Assembly (NCBI GenBank): GCA_028279155.1
Contig: JANQST010000099.1
Coordinates: 1-9,888, forward strand
Direction of reading: 5' to 3'
Source: Cyclobacteriaceae bacterium
GTDB taxonomy: Bacteria; Bacteroidota; Bacteroidia; Cytophagales; Cyclobacteriaceae
DNA: 9,888 nt
This document shows positions 6,493 to 9,888 of this stretch, one piece after another (the stretch's first letter is position 1; each line of letters opens with the position of its first letter). A program made the position numbers and the translations under genes. The notes beneath the pieces are model-generated. The model did not search any database, had not been told where the DNA came from, and worked only from the letters and a program-made list of their open reading frames with translations.

Positions 6493-7839
6493 CTACTCCA
6501 ATCTCACAACCCCTACTCCATCCTTCCAGACAACCTTGGTTCCAAATGGCTCTGATAAATCAGTTAAATCTTTAATAATCTTCCTACCAAGTTTTTCGTC
6601 CGCCATCATGGGTCGTCCTCTGACTTGACGTGGTTGACCGAAACCTAGCGATAATGGATGCAATTCTATGGAGGTGAATTTTCCATTTTCCCATACTGGC
6701 ATTGCGATAACACCTTCCCAAACCATGGGTCTCGATGGGAATCCAACCGAGTCATTTTTGTATCGTCTTGCATTGAAATCTCCCACATGCTGATCACTGG
6801 TTAAATCATAACGCTCATAATTTTCGTATGGAAGTCTCAAGAGCGTTTCATTTTGAAACATGAAATCTCCAAGGCTATAAAAAATAGGCTTTCCTTTATA
6901 CATCTCTATTCCGCGTAAAACGTGAGGCCCATGCCCCACAACCATATCAGCTCCGGCATCAATCATTTGATGCGCAAATTCAACCACAAAATCGGCAGGG
7001 ATAGTAATGTCTCCTTTACGTTCATGCGCATGGATCGTAACAATGGTAATGTCGGCGAGCGTATTCGCATTATTTACAACAGATGAGATTTCATTAAGAT
7101 CTTCTTCATTGCACTTTGTTTGAATTCCTGGGGTGTCTCCCAAAATGAAAGTATCCCCCAATAACCGAATTCGTGATTCTGGTGAGAAATCATCTGAATA
7201 GATATTCAGGCTCTTACCTAATTCCACCAACTGATTCATTTGTGGCTGAGTAATGGTGTATGTTCTTGAATGGCGTAGAGGACTTAATCCCGGACGTGGC
7301 GGAATGTCTCCTCTAGTTTTCCCTGCCCTGGAGTGATCCGGAAATGTAGATGAACATGAAATCAATGCAATTCGGCCGTTGGCTGTTTCCAAAAATCGTG
7401 CTTCCCGAGCCTCAGCGAGACTTTCTCCTGCTCCAGCATGAAGAAGACCTGCTCTACTGGCATGTTTGATTGTTGATCGCATTCCTCCTACTCCATAATC
7501 ACCTGTATGATTATTCGCCAACGAGACCATGTCAAATCCAGCCCATACCAATTCGTCTGCCATTTGTGGATCTGCTCTCATGTACGTTCCGCCACTTTGA
7601 TGCATAGGGTACGATTCGTAGTTGTGCAACAGCATTTCGAGATTAGTAAATGCGGCGTCTGCATCACGAAGCACCTTGATCATCTTAAGAAAAGCTGGCT
7701 CATTATAGACGGACAGTTTACGCGTGATGATTGCATCACCGGTCAAGGCAATGGAACAGGAATTTTGATATTGACTGTAAATCGGAACGATCGAAATAAC
7801 CAGAAATAGAGTTGAGAAGAGATTTCGAGTGGCTTTCAT
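6493..7839 (-). CDS. Secreted CapA-like metallophosphatase-fold protein
   Basis: A 448-residue protein beginning MKATRNLFSTLFLVISIV, a good Sec signal peptide with likely cleavage after residue 22 or 23. The frame stays open 14 codons further, to an ATG at 7881, but that start would bury the signal sequence, so 7839 is chosen. CapA/PGA_cap motifs, in order: ALTGDAIITR (31-40), NLEM (66-69), SLANNHTGDYG (106-116), TIHAHE (268-273), GHGPHVLRGIEMY (302-314) and IFYSLGDFMFQN (319-330). These His, Asp and Asn residues form the two-metal site of the calcineurin-like fold. CapA relatives take part in poly-gamma-glutamate or capsule synthesis, but many secreted Bacteroidota versions have no known substrate, and no capB or capC is nearby. 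It runs convergently with the operon on its right-hand side, 34 bases from the nucleotidyltransferase stop, and is divergent from the lipoprotein hydrolase. The family is confident; the function is open. Confidence 0.9.
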   Translation of the reverse strand: MKATRNLFSTLFLVISIVPIYSQYQNSCSIALTGDAIITRKLSVYNEPAFLKMIKVLRDADAAFTNLEMLLHNYESYPMHQSGGTYMRADPQMADELVWAGFDMVSLANNHTGDYGVGGMRSTIKHASRAGLLHAGAGESLAEAREARFLETANGRIALISCSSTFPDHSRAGKTRGDIPPRPGLSPLRHSRTYTITQPQMNQLVELGKSLNIYSDDFSPESRIRLLGDTFILGDTPGIQTKCNEEDLNEISSVVNNANTLADITIVTIHAHERKGDITIPADFVVEFAHQMIDAGADMVVGHGPHVLRGIEMYKGKPIFYSLGDFMFQNETLLRLPYENYERYDLTSDQHVGDFNARRYKNDSVGFPSRPMVWEGVIAMPVWENGKFTSIELHPLSLGFGQPRQVRGRPMMADEKLGRKIIKDLTDLSEPFGTKVVWKDGVGVVRLE

Positions 7840-7953
7840 TTTGGTAAGGTTGTCGTTGGTGTTGAAATTTACTAAAAACAATAGACCGATAATGACTTTT
7901 GGCTAACTTTAGTATGAACGGATAATACTGCCACACTTTAACCTATAAACTTC
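7840..7953. other. Divergent intergenic region, CapA-like gene / hydrolase
   Basis: These 114 bases must hold the promoters of both neighbours. Near-matches to the Bacteroidota -7 element exist: TAACTTTA at 7904-7911 for the plus strand, and TAAATTTC on the minus strand (7871-7864). Neither has a TTG at the correct distance, so no promoter is assigned. No strong hairpin or operator-like repeat was seen. Confidence 0.5.
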
Positions 7954-9492
7954 ATGCGATACTTAGTCCACTCACAAATGCTCGCCTTGGTGATAATAGC
8001 TTTACTATTCTGGCAATGTGAAAGCACTTCATCAAAACGATCAGATTTACCAGATACAACGATTCATTCAGCAACCGCGAATCGTCCGGAAGCCGGAACC
8101 ATCTTTTTATATCCGGAACGAATCCCGCTCGAAGATGGAGGGTTTTTGAATGCTGAAAGAGGCATGATGTTCGTTCCACTGAATCGATCCAAGGAGAAAA
8201 CTGATGTCATTGCGGTTGAAGTCTACCGTTTCAAAGCCAATCAAAGTGCGAACACTAGTACCCCACCTATATTTTTCCTTCATGGTGGTCCAAGTTTTTC
8301 TGGTTTGGAAAGAAGTCTTGCCAATCCAGGAACGTTTGAGGAACGCTGGGGGCCTTTTCTTGATGTATCAGATCTCGTAATAGTAAGCCAACGAGGCATT
8401 GGACCTTCCAAACCAACCACTCTAATTGAGACCACCTTGTCTGCTCAAGTCCCTGATCAACCGTTCGATTATTCTGCAATGATCGATGAGCTTAAAGAAA
8501 TTTTGACCCAAGAAAAACAAGCATGGGAAGACCTTGGTCTGGATTTAAGTGGATTCACGGTTCTTGAAGCAGCTGATGATATTAACGATGTAAGAAAGGC
8601 GCTTGGGTACAAAAAAATAACTATTTGGGGAGGAAGTTTTGGATCACACTGGGGAATGGCATTTATGCGGAAGTACCCGGAATTGGTAGAACGAGCAATA
8701 TTGCGAGGTATGGAAGGCCCGGATCATACCTACGATCATCCAGGGCATTTATGGAATGTTTACAAACGAGTAGCAGAAGAAGCGGAGCAAGTCCCAGGCC
8801 TTATAAACGCAATACCAAATGGAGGTCTAATTGCAGCATTGGAATCTATTATTAGTCGAGCAGAGAATGAACCCTTCAAGGTCAACGTCAATGGTCAAGA
8901 AGTTCTGTTTGACGGGGAATCTATTCGACAATTTGCTCGAGGATATTCAGGGGGTCTTCGAGGTTGGCCGGCCAACATCATTTCTATGTACAATGGTGAT
9001 TTTGCAGAAGCTGCTGAAGAAGTCATTGATAATTACCGAAATGAAAGTCGAAGTTTCAGAACTGCCAGCTATTGGATGTTGGATTGTGGTTCAGGAATTA
9101 CACCAACAAGACTTGCAGAACACGACAGTGATCCGTCGATGGAGATCTTTACCAGGATGAATTGGTGGTATAAAAATGGCTGCACAGTCTGGAACAGTGA
9201 TCTTGGCGATGATTTTCGACAAAACTTTGAAACGGATATCCCTACCGTAATTGCACACGGGACCTGGGATACTTCAACCCCATATGAAAATGCACTTGAA
9301 CTAGTTCCGTTCTTTAAAAACAGCAAATTCATTACTGTGAAACGAGGACCTCATGGAGCAATAAGAGCCGCGTTTAGAGCTTCTGAAAAGTTTAAAGAAG
9401 GTCTCTTTCGATTTGCTGCAACAGGTGATTTTTCACAACTACCAGATGAAGTGGAGATTCCTGCACCCAATTGGGTCTTACCAAAAAACTAG
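7954..9492 (+). CDS. Lipoprotein alpha/beta hydrolase, proline-iminopeptidase/TAP-like (S33 type)
   Basis: A 512-residue secreted enzyme. Residues 1-21 form a signal peptide with a hydrophobic core (ALVIIALLFW). Cys22, followed by Glu-Ser, is the probable lipid-attachment site, although Gln at -1 is unusual for a lipobox. The catalytic frame is complete: oxyanion motif FFLHGGPSFSG (107-117), VSQRGIGPS (144-152, equivalent to the DQRG of iminopeptidases), nucleophile elbow WGGSFGS (225-231) with Ser228, acid in HGTWDTSTP (435-443) with Asp439, and His467 in RGPHGA. The long stretch between about 255 and 420 is the cap/lid region that shapes the substrate pocket. The enzyme probably releases N-terminal residues from peptides at the cell surface or in the periplasm, though esterase activity is possible. 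The next gene starts eight bases after its stop, suggesting an operon concerned with protein or peptide breakdown. The ATG at 7954 is preferred to a Met eight codons later because it keeps the basic residue before the core. Confidence 0.9.
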   Translation: MRYLVHSQMLALVIIALLFWQCESTSSKRSDLPDTTIHSATANRPEAGTIFLYPERIPLEDGGFLNAERGMMFVPLNRSKEKTDVIAVEVYRFKANQSANTSTPPIFFLHGGPSFSGLERSLANPGTFEERWGPFLDVSDLVIVSQRGIGPSKPTTLIETTLSAQVPDQPFDYSAMIDELKEILTQEKQAWEDLGLDLSGFTVLEAADDINDVRKALGYKKITIWGGSFGSHWGMAFMRKYPELVERAILRGMEGPDHTYDHPGHLWNVYKRVAEEAEQVPGLINAIPNGGLIAALESIISRAENEPFKVNVNGQEVLFDGESIRQFARGYSGGLRGWPANIISMYNGDFAEAAEEVIDNYRNESRSFRTASYWMLDCGSGITPTRLAEHDSDPSMEIFTRMNWWYKNGCTVWNSDLGDDFRQNFETDIPTVIAHGTWDTSTPYENALELVPFFKNSKFITVKRGPHGAIRAAFRASEKFKEGLFRFAATGDFSQLPDEVEIPAPNWVLPKN

Positions 9493-9500
9493 CCTTGATA

Positions 9501-9888
9501 ATGTATATCCGCACTATTTTATTCACAAGTTTGTTAGGAGTCTTTCTCCTGGACGGATGGGCGCAGAGAAATCAAGAACTCCTACTTCCTGCATTTGAAT
9601 GGCAGAACATTGGGCCCAACCGAGGTGGAAGAAGCATAGCGGTCGCCGGCCACCCTGATCGTCCATTTGAATACTATTTCGGAGCTACTGGCGGAGGATT
9701 ATGGAAAACCACTGATAACGGCAATAGTTGGAATCCAATTACTGACGGACAAATCAACAGTTCATCTGTTGGAGCAGTAGCTGTTGCTCAATCCAATCCG
9801 GATATCGTCTACATCGGAATGGGAGAAACACAACTCCGTCAGAATGTACTCCAGGGTGATGGTATTTATCGCTCCGATGATGGAGGAA
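9501..9888 (+). CDS. Secreted VPS10/BNR-type beta-propeller protein, 5' part only
   Basis: From the ATG at 9501 there are 129 codons with no stop before the right edge, so only the N-terminus is present. Residues 1-22 (start MYIRTILFTSLLGVFL, ending Trp-Ala-Gln) form a Sec signal peptide. Then come WQNIGPNRGGRS (36-47), FGATGGGLWKTTDNGNSW (61-78) and a second blade with VYIGMGE (103-109) and GIYRSDDGG (121-129). The S/T-x-D-x-G-x-x-W Asp-box repeats and the GPxRGGRS opening are typical of large exported beta-propellers annotated as VPS10/sortilin-like or 'glycosyl hydrolase' BNR proteins in Bacteroidota; complete ones are often around 1,000 residues. Catalytic activity has generally not been shown for that group. 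It follows the lipoprotein hydrolase by eight bases and is probably co-transcribed with it. Confidence 0.88.
   Translation, partial: MYIRTILFTSLLGVFLLDGWAQRNQELLLPAFEWQNIGPNRGGRSIAVAGHPDRPFEYYFGATGGGLWKTTDNGNSWNPITDGQINSSSVGAVAVAQSNPDIVYIGMGETQLRQNVLQGDGIYRSDDGG

Noticed and set aside
7507..7809. Plus-strand 100-codon open frame
   Set aside because: Antisense shadow of the CapA-like gene, without recognisable domain or start signals.
6493..7839. Poly-gamma-glutamate capsule locus
   Set aside because: Only a CapA-like protein is present; no CapB ligase or CapC partner is encoded in the window.
7904..7911. TAACTTTA as -7 element for the lipoprotein hydrolase
   Set aside because: Last base deviates from TAnnTTTG and there is no TTG at about 19 bases upstream.
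8625..9160. Two plus-strand open frames (8625-8855 and 8831-9160) in another frame
   Set aside because: They lie wholly inside the hydrolase gene, whose frame has an intact catalytic triad; no independent motifs.

Overview
The window most resembles the chromosome of a Bacteroidota species, probably a marine or soil Cytophagales-type organism. This is an inference from low G+C, no clear Shine-Dalgarno sites, a good match to the Bacteroidota promoter consensus (TTG-N19-TAnnTTTG) at 819-848, a lipoprotein with an acidic residue just after the lipid cysteine, and a beta-propeller (VPS10/BNR-type) exoprotein. No 16S or other taxonomic marker is present. No rRNA, tRNA, CRISPR array, transposase or integrase was seen.

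Layout. (1) 1-684, minus strand: a DXD-type sugar transferase (Gly_transf_sug-like) that runs off the left edge. (2) 685-874: a divergent intergenic region with a 15-bp palindrome and a strong Bacteroidota-type promoter. (3) 875-6458, plus strand: one tightly packed, AT-rich operon of six genes. In order these are a PqqD-like peptide-recognition protein with a conserved-looking C-terminal tail, an HprK-like P-loop kinase, two tandem family-2-type glycosyltransferases, an ABC exporter and an NTP_transf_5-type nucleotidyltransferase. Three junctions are ATGA overlaps, one is a 26-bp overlap and one is a 9-bp gap. (4) 6493-7839, minus strand: a secreted CapA-like metallophosphatase-fold protein, convergent with the operon. 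(5) 7954-9888, plus strand: a lipoprotein alpha/beta hydrolase of the proline-iminopeptidase/TAP type, then a secreted beta-propeller protein cut by the right edge.

How the genes may work together. PqqD-like domains bind leader peptides of RiPPs (ribosomally made, post-translationally modified peptides). HprK-like kinases and NTP_transf_5 proteins are known as tailoring enzymes in lasso-peptide clusters of the paeninodin and pseudomycoidin type. With two glycosyltransferases and an exporter, the operon reads as machinery that recognises a peptide, phosphorylates it, decorates it with sugars or nucleotide-derived groups, and exports it. The usual lasso cyclase (asparagine-synthetase-like), the transglutaminase-like leader peptidase, any radical SAM enzyme and a separate precursor gene are all absent from the window. 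The PqqD-like protein carries a tail that resembles a lasso-type leader followed by a short Pro/Trp-containing end, so it may hold its own substrate-like segment. That makes the operon the most interesting item here. The genes from 6493 onward are visibly less AT-rich and look like ordinary genome, suggesting the operon is an acquired accessory module.
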